DNA of 64,000 nucleotides from Pratylenchus scribneri (GCA_030063045.1 JAQSEB010000001.1:1116001-1180000), one strand, 5' to 3'. Shown: positions 34,539-48,846, counted from the first letter of the stretch. Numbers and translations: made by a program. Notes: a model not told the origin generated them from the sequence alone.

Positions 34539-34970
34539 CCCACGTGAGAATGAAAGAGCATTTCATTTTAAATTTCTTGTTTGGCATTTTTAAAATTTTA
34601 TAAAAATGAAATTTTGTCTTTTTTGTGATTTGTATTTTGTGATGTGAATTTTTTTTCAACCCTCGGCCGCTCGCTGTGGTTGTAGTGTGATTGAAAAAGT
34701 AAATTAAACGCAAAGCTTGGAAAAACCAGAAATAAATTGTAAAAGGTTTTAAAAATTCTGTCATAAATTTTTAATGGGAATCATAATCGTGAACATGTAT
34801 TAAAAACAAATTGAATCAAGAAACAAGAAAGAATAAATTAGATATTACGCCTAATCATTATTGCTAGAAATTAAGAAATACTTTCTTTTTCACATAATTA
34901 AAATGACGATTTTGAAATAGAGTAATGAATAAACTTTAATATTAGCAGATAAGATTGAAAATACACAAAA

Positions 34971-37900
34971 ATGACTATAATTGTGTTTTTGATTGATACA
35001 AGTCCTTCAATGTTACAAAAAACATATTTGGGAACAACTTACTTAGATTATGCGCGATTGGCTGTCGAACAATTTCTTAAGGTTTAACTTTGGTTAAGCA
35101 TAACAAATTAAAATGGTTATTAAGCAAAGGCAACGTGATCCAGCATCAAATGGGGACAGATATATGTTAATAACATCCGAAGGATATCCACATAATATTA
35201 AGGTTAAAACATAATTCATATCAATAAAATAAGTAATATTAAAGTCCGGATGGAAAGAGAGTCAAAGAATTTTCAATGAGCAATTGAAGAATTTGAAAGC
35301 CAAAGGTTCAAACAACTTTGAGACCAGCCTTGAAAGCGTCATCAGACTTCTCACGGTCAGCAGAATGCAAAGTGGATCAGGGGCCGTCATTGAAACCTAT
35401 GGCTTTGGCCGATTTCCCAGCTATGCGGAACATGTTGTGATAATTCCAATCATCGATGGCTCATCTCTACCTAAACCAAATCCTGAAGTATTTTTTTTCC
35501 AATTTTTTATCCAGTAGTATTAACAAAAATGATTGTTTAGGCACGAATACCAAAACCGCATCTTTTAATCGGGACTGAATTATCAGTGGATGCTTTCCGT
35601 TGGGACCAACGATTATTTCCAATTGTTCTCCGATTGCCAGGCCATTTACAACCTGAATTATTCCAACAACAGGGAATTATTCCACAAGAAGATTACAGCA
35701 TTGCCCAAACATTTGCAGACCAAATGGGAGGTAAAATTTAATTTTAAATTAAAATCTAAGGATTTTTGAAAACTTAAGGTCGATCATTTTCCATAAAATC
35801 GCATCGTTCGTTGAATCCATCGATTGATCAAATTATTCAAAAGATTCAAACAAATGGAGTTTTGGTTAGATTCAAGAAAATTGGCCCGGATGAAGCTCCA
35901 CCTACAGGTAAAATATAAAAATTAATTGATTATAAAAAATGAATTAAGAGAACAACGGCGATGATATTTCATGGAAGAATTCATTGGTTTTGATGAAGAA
36001 GATTGGCTCAAGTCATAGTTGTTGGCAAATTCCCGAAGCATATTGGCCCGATTCTGTCAAGTAAATTTTCTATAGGTTTCAACAAAATTATTTTAATAAT
36101 TTTTTAGAAATACTCTTCCACAACGAACCGCCCATCCAATAATCTCATTCAAATGCGAAAATGTTGAACCATTATTCAACAATGAATTACAATTGGACAA
36201 ATATGAATTGGATGGGAATTCCACACTGGCACAGAACATTCTCAGCCGGAAAGATCCAAACCTTTGTTGGCAAGTATTCGTCGAGAATTCCTACAGCAAA
36301 CCAGGCCCTGGATTCCCATTTGGCTACATCAAAATATCCACATCATCCACCGTGACCCTCTATATAATGCCGTACAACTATCCGGAACTTCTAGACCTTC
36401 TGAAAATGGCCGCCAAAGATCCACGAATGGCGAATAGTGTTCAATTCCAGCAAAAATTCGAGCGATATTTGAGCACCGTGCCCGCCTACTATTATTCAGT
36501 GAATTTATATTTAGACTTGGAAAAATTAAAATACATTATGGTTAGGATACTTTTAATATTATCATTTAATTTTAATCAATACATTATCTTAGGTTCTATG
36601 CTATTCTTTTAAGAACTAAATAAGTTTTATAATCTAAAAAACGGATTTTTTTTTGGGAAAACCGCTTATTTTCAAATTAAAATATTTTAAATAAAAATTA
36701 GAAACACAAGGACCACTTTTTAGAAGATTTTTAAAGCTTTCCAAAGTTATATTGTCTTCCCAAATTACTTAGTTTCTTATTGAGCTATGACCAAAAGAAT
36801 GGTCTACAATTAGCATTATTAATTATCCATTTCCTTAATTAATTATTTAAATTTAAAATTAAAAATGGAACAATTAATTTTCAGACATTGAGGAAAGCAT
36901 TGAATCGAATCAAAGCATTCAACACAGCAATATTGGATGAACAAAGCAAAAAAATATACACTTATTGCAATTTGGGCGCATTGCAAGCTCGAATAAAGAA
37001 TCAAGGATTGCAGGAATATGTGAATATTTTTCATTTTTTATTAAATTAATTCATCCATTTTGCATAGGAATCCGTTTGTGCGACCGTCTACAAAAATTTG
37101 CAAGAATCTTCCATTCCAAATGCATCATTGGTGGTAAAAATTGAATATTTTTGCAATAATTTCTCATTTTTTGAAGGTCAAAGTTTCCCGTTCTCGACTT
37201 CAGCTGGGCAAAAATGCATTGACCGATTGCACATTCCAACCTGCAATGGCCGCATTCAAATCGGCCATTCCGGCGGACGCACTCAAGGATTCCAATTTGT
37301 TTTTGGCCGAAATGCCCTCACAAAATGCAATTCCCTCACTTCAATTCAAAAATCCTTTCGACATTTGCCGTTCCAATTTGTGCTCCCAATTGGACAAAAT
37401 GCGAATGAATTTTGACCAACAAGTCCAAACCAACAATTTGCATGTTTTGGAGGGAGGAATGCCGGGACAGAAAATAAAATTGCAACATGCCGGTTAGTTG
37501 TTTTGGATGGGAAAAATTAATTTTAAAATTTAAGAGGATTTGCACAATTTGCCAATGAACAAAATGGGAAGCTATGAGGAATATATGAAGTCGATGATCG
37601 CAATTGGACTTGGCCCAAAAAGGGAATTGGAACCGCAGGCGGCCAGGCCACACGCATTTGGGAATCCATTCAAGTTGGACAAAAAGAATATGTCCATTGT
37701 GGATGAGGTGTGGATGAATGGGAATGGAATATTTTGTAGACAATTTTAATTTGACCAAAAATATATTATGAACAGACATTTAAGTTTATAATAAATGACA
37801 ATATATAAGCCCATATGCATCCTAGTAAATTTCTGATTTATGGTTTATTCGATTCGGCATGATCGATTTAGTAGGAGAAATTCCAATTTAAGAATGATTT

Positions 37901-39505
37901 ATTCATTTTAAAAATATTAAGCCGGTTTAAAAACCCAAACCACAATTGAGAATTAATTGGCCTTAACTTAGTCAAACCACTTTTAATTTGTTTGAAATTG
38001 AAATCTTATAAACAAACAAAACGGACCCTAATGATTAAGGAATCAAAAATTTTAATTCTGGACAAATTTATTTGATTTTAAAAATATTAAACCAGTTTAA
38101 AAACCCGAAAATGGACCATAAATTAGGTTTAAACCGTTTAAATCGATTTGGAATTGCTAAACAAACGGTCCTAGTGAATCGATTGATGAGCTATAAATTA
38201 AGGCTCTATGGCAAATAGAACATGCCGAAAATTAAAATTGGATGAAACATATAATGTGATTGCATTAAATAAAATCATAATCTAAAAATTTCGAATTCAC
38301 AATTGATAAAACCGAACTAATTTAGGTGGGCGAAGTGAATGCAACGGCGGCGAATGGCCAATCATCATCGTCGGAGGGGGGGAACAGCACCGAAAAAAGG
38401 GAAAAAAGAAGAGGAGAAAGGGCAAATTCGGAAGGGCCAAATGGAGGAAAAATGAACACCGGCGGACGGATGAAAAGAAAACAAGGACCATTGGATCCGA
38501 ACAGATTGGCCATTTGGAAGTTGGTTTCCCCTTTAAAATAGCAATAATTTAATTTTCAGACGCCGCCGTCGATCTTCCTCAATTTGCTCATTTGACGATG
38601 ATGGAAATGCCTCTTCATTTGGTTCTGTGGAAATTCAATCAGCACCGGCGGAAATGGAATTTGCAGATGAAATGGACGAAGAATTGGAAGAAAATGAAGA
38701 AAAGGATGAAGAGGAGGAACAAATGATGAAAGGTGGGCCAATTGTGGGAATTCAGTCAAAATTGATTCAAAAATTGCAGATCAAAACGACGAAATGTCCA
38801 TTCAATTCCAACCAAATGGAATTCCAAATTTTGAAGAAGAATTGCCACCGCCGATATTTGAACAAAATCAAAGGGAAAATGATGAGAAAATAGCCGGGAA
38901 AAAGGAAGTGGCCAAATGGCCATTGGAGGAATCAATAGGGGAAGAAGAGGACGAATGGATTGGGATGAGCCCTTCCTCCTCAACATCAGAGCCAATTTTG
39001 AATGCGGCGACGAACAGTCCAACAAAAATGAGGAAATGCAGGAGGAATTCAGCGACGGAATCATCAGCCAAAATATCAACGGATAAATTTTTGAAGAAAC
39101 AACGACAAATTTGCAATATAATTCGCCAAATTGGATTCGGTTCGTCCAACAATTTGGATTAACATTTGGGGGGGGGGGGTGGGGAATGACGAGGGAAATT
39201 TATGAATTGAATGGATTTTTTTAATTTTTGCACAAAAAATTATTCCAGGAAATGAAGAATTGCACGGCCAACTAGCAGACATCATCTCTGCAGATGGAAC
39301 ATTATCCAGGCAAAAGCAAACCCAATTATGGCAATTGGGTCAAAGAGAGGCAAAGGCATTCAAAAGGCAGAAATTAGTTCAAATAATTGGCAATGAATTG
39401 ACAGCGGCGGCAATGACACCAACCACAAACGGCACCAACAATCGGATGGACAACAACAATTTCCAGTGTTCAAAATTGTTCAAACAAAATGGCATTGGAA
39501 GATGA
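34971..39505 (+). CDS. INTS6: Integrator complex subunit 6
   Basis: Nuclear subunit of the Integrator complex (snRNA 3' processing, transcription attenuation). The N-terminus is a VWA domain, MTIIVFLIDTSPSM, with the MIDAS DxSxS. Family motifs follow in order: YLGTTYLDYARLAVEQFLK; RDPASNGDRYMLITSEGYP; FNEQLKNLKAKGSNNFETSL; DAFRWDQRLFPIVLRLPG; LCWQVFVENSYSKPGPGFPF; TLYIMPYNYPELLDLL. The middle exons encode FNPFDICRSNLCSQLDKMR-like sequence and MPGQKIKLQHAEDLHNLPMN. After a 0.6-kb intron (37710-38325), acidic low-complexity exons lead to the C-terminal INTS6 helical region (ELHGQLADIISADGTLSRQK; REAKAFKRQKLVQIIGNEL). The donor at 37710 (GATGAG/GTGTGG) was chosen because it keeps phase with 38326. 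MITE-like element B and dispersed repeats lie in its introns. Confidence 0.93.
36590..36815. mobile_element. Palindromic MITE-like element B, copy 1 (degraded)
   Basis: In an INTS6 intron (about 36541-36882). The right end has TTATTGAGCTATGACCAAAA then GAATGGTC, the hallmark of family B. Upstream are AAAAACGG...AAAACCGCTTATTTTC and CCACTTTTTAGAAGATTTT, shared with other copies. The left arm is poorly preserved. Confidence 0.5.
37830..38230. repeat. Dispersed AAACCGGTTTAAA-type repeat in INTS6 intron
   Basis: Contains alternating ATTAAGCCGGTTTAAAAACC, AATATTAAACCAGTTTAAAA and GGTTTAAACCGTTTAAATCG, separated by unrelated AT-rich sequence. Similar words occur at 9780, 16470, 19650 and 50490-50590. 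Probably a decayed dispersed element; boundaries unclear. Confidence 0.35.
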
Positions 39506-40208
39506 TTGAAACTGTCATCAAATTTTATGAATTTTTTTTTGCACTTTATCCACCCTTCATTGTATCCATCCACTTCAAATATTCCACTCAAATATCATCT
39601 CATTATCAATGCTCATTTCCCTCACCCCCCCCCCCTTCCTCTGTTCATTATGCATACGGTTAAATTATTTTTGTTTGATATTTTTCACCTTTTTCATGTA
39701 AAAATAAAAGACCTTTTCATTTTTTTTTCAATTATTTTGATTCAGCCCTTAAGCAATAAAAAAATACAAGAGATTCAGTCATATGAAGCAGGTGAGTGGG
39801 TTGGATTTGGCAACAATATTCATTCATCATAGGAATACAAAAAAAATTGTTAGCATTCTAAAACATATTTTTCTTAGCCATCGAAAACATATCTTTCTTA
39901 ATAACACATTTCACTTAATTATTTATATACCTAACTATGGAAAAGGGGAACTTAAACAGATGTAAAATTTTTTGATACTTCCAAATCTTTTATGGTCGCG
40001 CAAAATATATTATCCTTTTTACATTCATCTTTTCAAGGAAAAAAAGTGATTGATTTCGGAAGAGTGGGGTTTGTTGAACCATTGAAATGAGTTCTGGCCG
40101 TTCTACTGGTCCTTCATCGAACAAATTGATCATTTCCTCCCATCCAATTAATTAACCCACCCACAGACAATTCTTTCTCCGCGCATCCAATTCCCCCATC
40201 CCTCAAAA
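39506..40208. other. Intergenic region INTS6 to LBP gene
   Basis: No supported gene. Contains a poly-C run near 39625 and AATAAAAGACC near 39706, a likely polyadenylation signal for a long INTS6 3' UTR. Confidence 0.4.
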
Positions 40209-40878
40209 ATGCACAATAATTCCCAATTAAATTTTTTGTTTGCCTTTTTCCTATTATTTTGTCCCATATTTTCACAAAATGGCGATATCCCACAAAAATT
40301 TTTCGGGGCATTTCTTTATGATCGAAGCGATAATTTGGATGCATATTTGGCAGCGAAAGGTAAAAATGAATACAATTTTTGATGGCAATTATTAATTAAT
40401 AAGGTTTTGATACCGCAACTAGACAACAATTTAAAATGCCCAAATTGACTCGAATCCTTTTCCCACTTTCCTCTGGTAATTATCGAATGATGATTGGCAC
40501 AGGGGTCCAAGGCAGCCAATGGGTGAAGGGCTCCAAAAAGAATGCCGACTGGACATTTTCCTTGGGAAATGAATTCCAGGCCAAATATTGGGATGGAAAT
40601 GAACATAAGGTGTTTTCGGGGGGTTCGGTACAATACAATTTGGCACCATCCACAGATTTTGTTCAAATATGATGCAAAGAGCGATCGACTGATGGAAAGG
40701 CACAAAGTGGTTGGCACTCAAACACCCCCTGAGGAATATGCTTATCAAATTGATGGTGAAGGCAATCTTGAATTGGTTATAAGCACAAATCCTCCTCCAT
40801 TTATCCCCTCCAATTCATTTTCAGCATGTAATATTCAATGGGGTGGAGCTGATTCACCATTACATGCGCACCGATTGA
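40209..40878 (+). CDS. Secreted fatty-acid/lipid-binding protein (nematode LBP, FABP family)
   Basis: Small lipid carrier, probably secreted. Starts MHNNSQLNFLFAFFLLFCPI, a clear signal peptide cleaved near FSQNGD. The FABP barrel follows: KFFGAFLYDRSDNLDAYLAA, KGFDTATRQQFKMPKLTRI, then ADWTFSLGNEFQAKYWDGNE and HKILFKYDAKSDRLMERHKV. The tail NLELHVIFNGVELIHHYMRT ends in Asp-stop. Three introns were placed by phase, including one joining HK to ILFKYD and one joining NLEL to HVIFNGV. The usual C-terminal CxRxYKR basic motif is replaced by HHYMRTD, a divergence from typical FABPs. Nematodes secrete such proteins (LBP-1 to LBP-3 type) into body fluid, and parasites also release them. Confidence 0.85.
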
Positions 40879-41130
40879 ATATTAATAAAATGATGGTGAT
40901 GATTAGAGTAAGCTTCAAAGTCGGTTTTGATTTTAGAAAATCGAAGAAATTAAAAATCGAAATTGGGAATTTTTGCTCAAAATAACTGAAAATAGGAGAC
41001 ATTGAAACCGAAAACCACATTTTGTGAAAATCCCTGGTTTAAAACCGACTTTGACCTACTCTAGCGAAGATTGACAAATACCACAATTTTTTCTTTGTAA
41101 ATGTTTTGAGCATATTTAATTTTTTATTCA

Positions 41131-43663
41131 TTAAAATTTATTTGCCTTCTTTTCCCTCATTCCTTCCTCTTCATTTCCCCTTCGTTGTCTCCAAAAGCGA
41201 ATGTAGAATTTGTGAAGCATTTTTTGCATTGAAATGTAGAAAATTGTTTGGAAATGGTAGGCAATGGACAAATACAGGGCTGAGAGGAGAATAATGCCTG
41301 GAAATTACTGGGAATGCGCCATTGTTTGGAAGGGGACTGACCCGAACTGAAATAGACAATAGCAATCAATGTTTCACCCCAATTGGCCGGCTCCGGTGTG
41401 AAATCGCCCAGTCCAATTGTGGCCATCGAAGTTACACTGAAATAGATGGAGGCCACAACGGGGAAATCGCGGAAAAGGCCACTGTAAAGGAGCACCCCCA
41501 AACATTGATGGAGGAAAAGTAAATTCAATGCCAAACGGAGTGGGAATCGGTGTCGATGCGGCGAATTGCTCATCACACTTTGCTGTTGGGAAAATTGGAT
41601 TCAAATGGGGACGACAGGCACCAACCAACTCATCAGAACATCCTAACCTAGCTCCATTTATAATTATAATAATTAATCAAGGACTGAACCAATTTTGATG
41701 ATTTTAGTGTCAAATTAAAGAGAAGACTTTTGGCTGTCCATTTATATAAATTTTGTTTAAATTGGTTCAATACTGATTGAACTGTGTCCAAAAAAACCAC
41801 TGAACATTTCTCTAATCCATCCTATGGGAAGTTTTTAATGATTTTTTGAGAATAATTCCTTAAATTTCTGAAATAAATAAAAATATCATTGAATAGACAA
41901 CTGCTCTTTAGACTGTGCTCTTTAATATATCAAAAACATCAAAATTGGTCTAAACTAAACCTCGAAAACCTCGATGAGTTTTATTATATTTGGTGTCAAG
42001 TTTGGGCCTCAGGCAACATCACTAACCTTCCTTCTGACGACGGCACTCAAAAAGAGCCAATCAACACTGAAAAACACGGGAAATTGAAAAGAGGCGGCCC
42101 TAAAAGTGAAACCAATAAAATTCTGTGATCAGTCGTCCTAGATTGGCAAAAGTGGAGAAAAGGAATGGAATGCCGAAAAGGGTGAACAAAATGCAAAAAC
42201 ATTGACTCCATGGATTCGTTGAACGAATGTCGCCCCAACCAATAGAGGCGCACAATTCAAAGGAATAAAGGAAGGCACGATGGAATGGTTTTTCGGCGAT
42301 TTCGGGGTCAATGCATCGAAAAATGATGGCACCGAACAAAAGCCAAATGGCAGTCACGGAAATGATTGCAATGTGCGGGATGGAACGGAGCAAAAACTGA
42401 TTATATAAATGAAAAATAAATAAAATTGGGATTAGGAGATCCAGACAATTGGATACCAATACCAATACCGACGATCAGATATAACGTATAAATCAAAAAA
42501 GGCAAATAGCCCGATAAATCATTTCAAAGCTTAAAGTGTCCTTTATAATTTGGCCTTTTTAAATTGTATGATTTCGAACTTAATAAATTATGTGCCTCTG
42601 AAGTATGAACTCTGAATGTAATAGACTAGAATTTTTGGAGGCAAAATCGCCTAGTAGAGGATTTTTAGAGCTTTTAAATGATATATCGCATTCCTAAATT
42701 GGCTATTGCCTTCTCGAGCTATGGCCAAAAGAATGGGGTAAGGTACCACCATATCAGCGGTACCCAATTGTCCTGTTTCAAATGAAATGAACCGGGTCCT
42801 GTTTCTGCTGTTTATCCTCGTCTTTCTCGCCACCCTCCGAAAATGCTTTCGATCCTTTTCTGCTGCCGTCCGTGAAATATATGGACGGTTCACGTTCGCC
42901 CATGATGATTGTGCCATTCTCATTTGCCTCCATAATTGGCATTCCCTGAAGTGGTGCCGGTGCAATCAACGATCGTTTTTTCAGATTCATTGCCTTCCTT
43001 TCCATTGGCATTATTGAAGAATTCTTTGACAATCAGATTAAACTTCAAATAGGCAACAAAAAAACACAAACGGTGATGCTCAATTGGGTTGATCGTTTCC
43101 TGTTAAAATTGTTGCCACCGGCGGAATTACCGCACAAAATCATCGACTCAAAAATTGGCACATCCTCCATTTCCCCTTTCAAATTTATTTCCTCCTCAAT
43201 TTTGGCATTTGATCCCCTTCCATTTGTTTCCTCCTTGACCCTTTCCAACATTTCGGATAGGGAATGGACCAAAGAATTTGCATTTTTTAAATCCAAATTG
43301 GAATGAATTAAATGGGCTCGGGCAGCCAAAATTGCATTGTCCAATTTGGCCCAGAAGTCAGTTGAACTAAATGAATGCTGATGAATTGATGAATTTTCGG
43401 TTTAGTCTACATCCACAATTGGCGATAAAGGGGGTACTTAGTTTTGCATCCTAGCTCCTAATGCGAATGTTTAGGATATATTTAGAGCTGGCTAAGTAAG
43501 TTTCACAAGATTTTACCAAATAAGCCAAAAATATTGAGTGAAAGTAACCCCCCCCCCCCCCTCTTTACCTTTGCAAATTGTGGCCTACTGTATAGGAATT
43601 GGAAATGACATACTTTCGATCGGAGGAGGCCATAGGCAAATTTACATCATTTGTTAATTCCAT
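41131..43663 (-). CDS. Two-pore-domain potassium channel 1 (TWK family)
   Basis: Background K+ channel of the plasma membrane with two pore loops per subunit. The first exon MELTNDVNLPMASSDRN joins STDFWAKLDNAILAARAHLI, giving a long cytosolic N-terminus of about 170 residues with acidic and Lys-rich parts. TM1 is IPHIAIISVTAIWLLFGAII, P1 reads YSFELCASIGWGDIRS, and TM2 is CFCILFTLFGIPFLFSTFAN. After an intron with element A, TM3 is LALNLLFLHQCLGVLLYSG, P2 is SVTSMATIGLGDFTPE, and TM4 is IILLSALYLSIAYHFQTIFY. It ends NEEEGMREKKANKF. The P1 filter SIGWGD differs from the usual TIGYG. Introns contain element B (about 42480-42745) and a poly-C tract. The start exon was inferred by phase; the intron near 43040-43075 is less certain. 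Confidence 0.85.
41680..41995. mobile_element. Palindromic MITE-like element A, copy 3
   Basis: In the K2P-1 intron between P1 and P2 exons. The left half CTGAACCAATTTTGATGATT, AAATTAAAGAGAAGACTTTT and TTTAAATTGGTTCAATACTG is well kept. The right half is decayed (CTGCTCTTTAGACTGTGCTC, AAAAACATCAAAATTGGTCT, CTCGATGAGTTTTA). Confidence 0.7.
42480..42745. mobile_element. Palindromic MITE-like element B, copy 2
   Basis: In the K2P-1 intron before the TM1 exon. Left: GATAAATCATTTCAAAGCTT and AAAGTGTCCTTTATAATTTG. Right: TTAGAGCTTTTAAATGATAT, TCGAGCTATGGCCAAAAGAA then TGG. The two ends are imperfect inverted copies. Confidence 0.65.
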
Positions 43664-44194
43664 TCTAATATTAAAGAAGGAAAAGAATTAATTCGCCCCA
43701 GACAATAATTATTATATTTAATTTTGGAAGGAATTGGAAAGGATTAAAAAGTTGAAAAATTGACATAAAAAGGACCAACAAAATGACGACATTCAATCAA
43801 GAGTGTATTGGAGGGGGAAGGGGGGGGGGTGAAATTGATCCCCTCCAGGGATTTAAGGTAAGGCAATCTCCCAAAAAGCGACGACCGATTGTCAAAAGAC
43901 GACCGACCTTTTAACTCCAATTTCTTCCTTCCTTCTTCCATTCAAAAGTTCAGAAGAAATGTAAAATGTTTATTCTTTTATTATTTTCACAATTGGGTAC
44001 TTTAAAAGTGAGTGAAAATTGTTCACAATCATTGTTCTTTTTTTTCAGCAGAATATATCAAACAAACATCCGCCTTGCCTTCGCGAATTTGGACTTGGTC
44101 TTTGTGGTTTTTCACCGCCACCCCCATTTTGATGGGTTTCCAAATAGTCCAAATGGTCGAGAATCTGGTAATTAAAAATGTTGGCAAAAATAAT
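43664..44194. other. Intergenic region with C/G homopolymer tracts
   Basis: No firmly supported gene. Contains a G tract near 43819. On the plus strand MFILLLFSQLGTLK (43966-44007), followed by a GTGAGT donor and a CAGCAG acceptor, could encode a 40-residue secreted peptide with two cysteines (CLREFGLGLC), but nothing else supports it. Confidence 0.3.
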
Positions 44195-44398
44195 TCATTC
44201 TACTTTGAATCCAACCCCCTCTGATTCCACGGCATCCCCTTCATTGGATTCTATAGGATTTGTTCCGTCTTCTGCACCCTCATCAATCCTCAAACGAACT
44301 CTTGGAATGGCAGCCCCATTCTCATTTGATTGATGGGACAAATGAATTAGCGAAATTGAAATTAAAAGGAGAAAGAGAAAAGCCAATCGTGAAAGCAT
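44195..44398 (-). CDS. Small secreted protein, unknown family
   Basis: 67 codons. MLSRLAFLFLLLISISLIHL is a strong signal peptide (cleavage likely after SHQ or nearby), followed by a 45-residue hydrophilic, acidic peptide: NENGAAIPRVRLRIDEGAED, then ESNEGDAVESEGVGFKVE and a stop. No cysteines and no dibasic/amidation peptide pattern in this exon. No family recognised. The codon and length pattern fit a real short exon, but it may continue through unseen introns. Confidence 0.45.
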   Translation of the reverse strand: MLSRLAFLFLLLISISLIHLSHQSNENGAAIPRVRLRIDEGAEDGTNPIESNEGDAVESEGVGFKVE

Positions 44399-44675
44399 TT
44401 TTGGCCAGGGAAATATATGAATGAGGGAAAATGGATGCAAAAATGTTGGCTTTATTTGGTGATGGGGTTGGGGCATCATTCATATTCATTGTTGGTGCCC
44501 TGTTGGACCCCCTTTATTCCACACAAATGAATGCAATAATAAATGGGGGAATGGATGAACACAACAAACAAATGAATAATAAAAATGGGTCAATTCTCTA
44601 TTGTGAATATAATTTTTTTTTAATAGTATTATTTCTGGAAAAAAGAGGGCAAAATTCTTAATTAATCTTACAAAC

Positions 44676-45755
44676 AGGCGGAATTATTAAAACTTAGTCA
44701 ACCAGGCGGAATTATTAAAACTTAGTCAACCAGGCGGAATTATTAAAACTTAGTCAAACAGGCGGAATTATTCTTAAAACAGGCGGAATTATTAAAACTT
44801 AGTCAACCAGGCGGAATTATTAAAACTTAGTCAACCAGGCGGAATTATTAAAACTTAGTCAAACAGGCGGAATTATTAAAACTTAGTCAACCAGGCGGAA
44901 TTATTCTTAAAACAGGCGGAATTATTAAAACTTAGTCAACCAGGCGGAATTATTAAAACTTAGTCAAACAGGCGGAATTATTCTTAAAACAGGCGGAATT
45001 ATTAAAACTTAGTCAACCAGGCGGAATTATTAAAACTTAGTCAACCAGGCGGAATTATTAAAACTTAGTCAAACAGGCGGAATTATTAAAACTTAGTCAA
45101 CCAGGCGGAATTATTAAAACTTAGTCAAACAGGCGGAATTATTCTTAAAACAGGCGGAATTATTAAAACTTAGTCAACCAGGCGGAATTATTAAAACTTA
45201 GTCAACCAGGCGGAATTATTAAAACTTAGTCAACCAGGCGGAATTATTAAAACTTAGTCAACCATGCGGAATTATTAAAACTTAGTCAAACAGGCGGAAT
45301 TATTAAAACTTAGTCAACCAGGCGGAATTATTAAAACTTAGTCAACCAGGCGGAATTATTAAAACTTAGTCAACCAGGCGGAATTATTAAAACTTAGTCA
45401 ACCATGCGGAATTATTAAAACTTAGTCAACCATGCGGAATTATTAAAACTTAGTCAACCAGGCGGAATTATTAAAACTTAGTCAAACAGGCGGAATTATT
45501 AAAACTTAGTCAACCAGGCGGAATTATTAAAACTTAGTCAACCAGGCGGAATTATTAAAACTTAGTCAAACAGGCGGAATTATTAAAACTTAGTCAAACA
45601 GGCGGAATTATTAAAACTTAGTCAAACAGGCGGAATTATTAAAACTTAGTCAAACAGGCGGAATTATTAAAACCTAGTCAACCAGGCGGAATTATTAAAA
45701 CCTAGTCAACCAGGCGGAATTATTAAAACCTAGTCAACCAGGCGGAATTATTTAG
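44676..45755. repeat. 28-bp tandem array
   Basis: About 38 copies of a 28-bp unit, AGGCGGAATTATTAAAACTT plus AGTCAACC or AGTCAAAC. Shortened units (TTCTTAAAAC) occur at a spacing of several units (44775, 44905, 44985, 45140), hinting at segmental duplication in blocks. Late units switch CTTAGTC to CCTAGTC (45670-45735). The core AGGCGGAATTATT is shared with the 30-bp, 29-bp and 24-bp arrays. Intergenic, between the small secreted protein and the ATE1 3' end. Confidence 0.97.
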
Positions 45756-45855
45756 TGTATTTTTAAGCAAACGAAATTTTTATAATTTATCGATAATTTT
45801 TTAATATGTATAAATGCTATTAAAAATCACAAAAAGAGATGAGTGGATTTGTAAT

Positions 45856-47983
<2,128 letters not shown>

Positions 47984-48131
47984 TTGGCCTAATTTATGGA
48001 AATTAAAATACAAAACATAAACATAAATAAATAAATAATCAATCAATATGGAAATTGTTGATAAATAATTATTAAAAATTCACCTTTTAATTTATTTTAT
48101 TCAAAATTGAAAAATTAAACAAAAATTTTCA

Positions 48132-48846
48132 TTATTTGACGTCCGGATTTACCACACGTTGCTTTTTCTTCTTTTCTTTCTGCTTCTCCAATTTTGCCTC
48201 CTAAACAAAATTTTCATTAATTAATATTAAATGAATTTATGCAAACCAGTTTAGCATTTTCCTCCTTCTCCCTGATCATCAATTCAAATCGGGGGTCTTT
48301 TGGATCGACCCAATAACCAAAATATTCTTGCACTTCGCGCACTTTCCTTTGCAACACTTCCTCTTGTATTTTTTGTTCATCGCCAACTTGTGACTTTTCC
48401 TCGTGATATTCGGCCAGCATTTTGTCATGTTTTTGCCAATTTGCTTCGATTTTTTCCAATCTAAATAGCACAAAAAGAATAAATGTTTTCAATGAAAGAA
48501 AATAACCTATTTTTTCGTTTTATTTCTTCCGCTTTGGCCTGATCTTCGGCAATTTGCTGGATTTCACTTGCTTTTCTGTACATTCGTAATGCATTCTTCT
48601 CTTCAATTTCCTGTAGAATTTATTTTTGAGATAAATGAATTTAATTGAATTGAAAACCTCGATTGTTGGCCATAATTTGCGAATATCCACACCGCTTTTC
48701 AGTCCATATTCTCCAAACCGTTCTGCCAAAATCGACTTTTCCCTTTCATTTTCGTATTGTAATGGGGGAATGCCGCCTTCGGCGATTATTCGATGACGAA
48801 TATTTAATCTTATTTTTGGGAACAATGTCGAGGGTAATTTGTTCAT
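48132..48846 (-). CDS. GADD45GIP1: Mitochondrial large ribosomal subunit protein mL64 (GADD45GIP1/CRIF1)
   Basis: Mitoribosomal protein near the exit tunnel. Start MNKLPSTLFPKIRLNIRHRI. The conserved part reads ERFGEYGLKSGVDIRKLWPT, followed by the helical Glu/Lys-rich region (MYRKASEIQQIAEDQAKAEE; LEKIEANWQKHDKMLAEYHE). Then comes the family hallmark YFGYWVDPKDPRFELMIREK (compare LGYQVDPRSARFQELL in human). It ends in a basic EKQKEKKKKQRVVNPDVK. Length about 190 residues is normal. Upstream of ATE1 on the same strand with a short gap, so the pair may be an operon. Confidence 0.88.
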
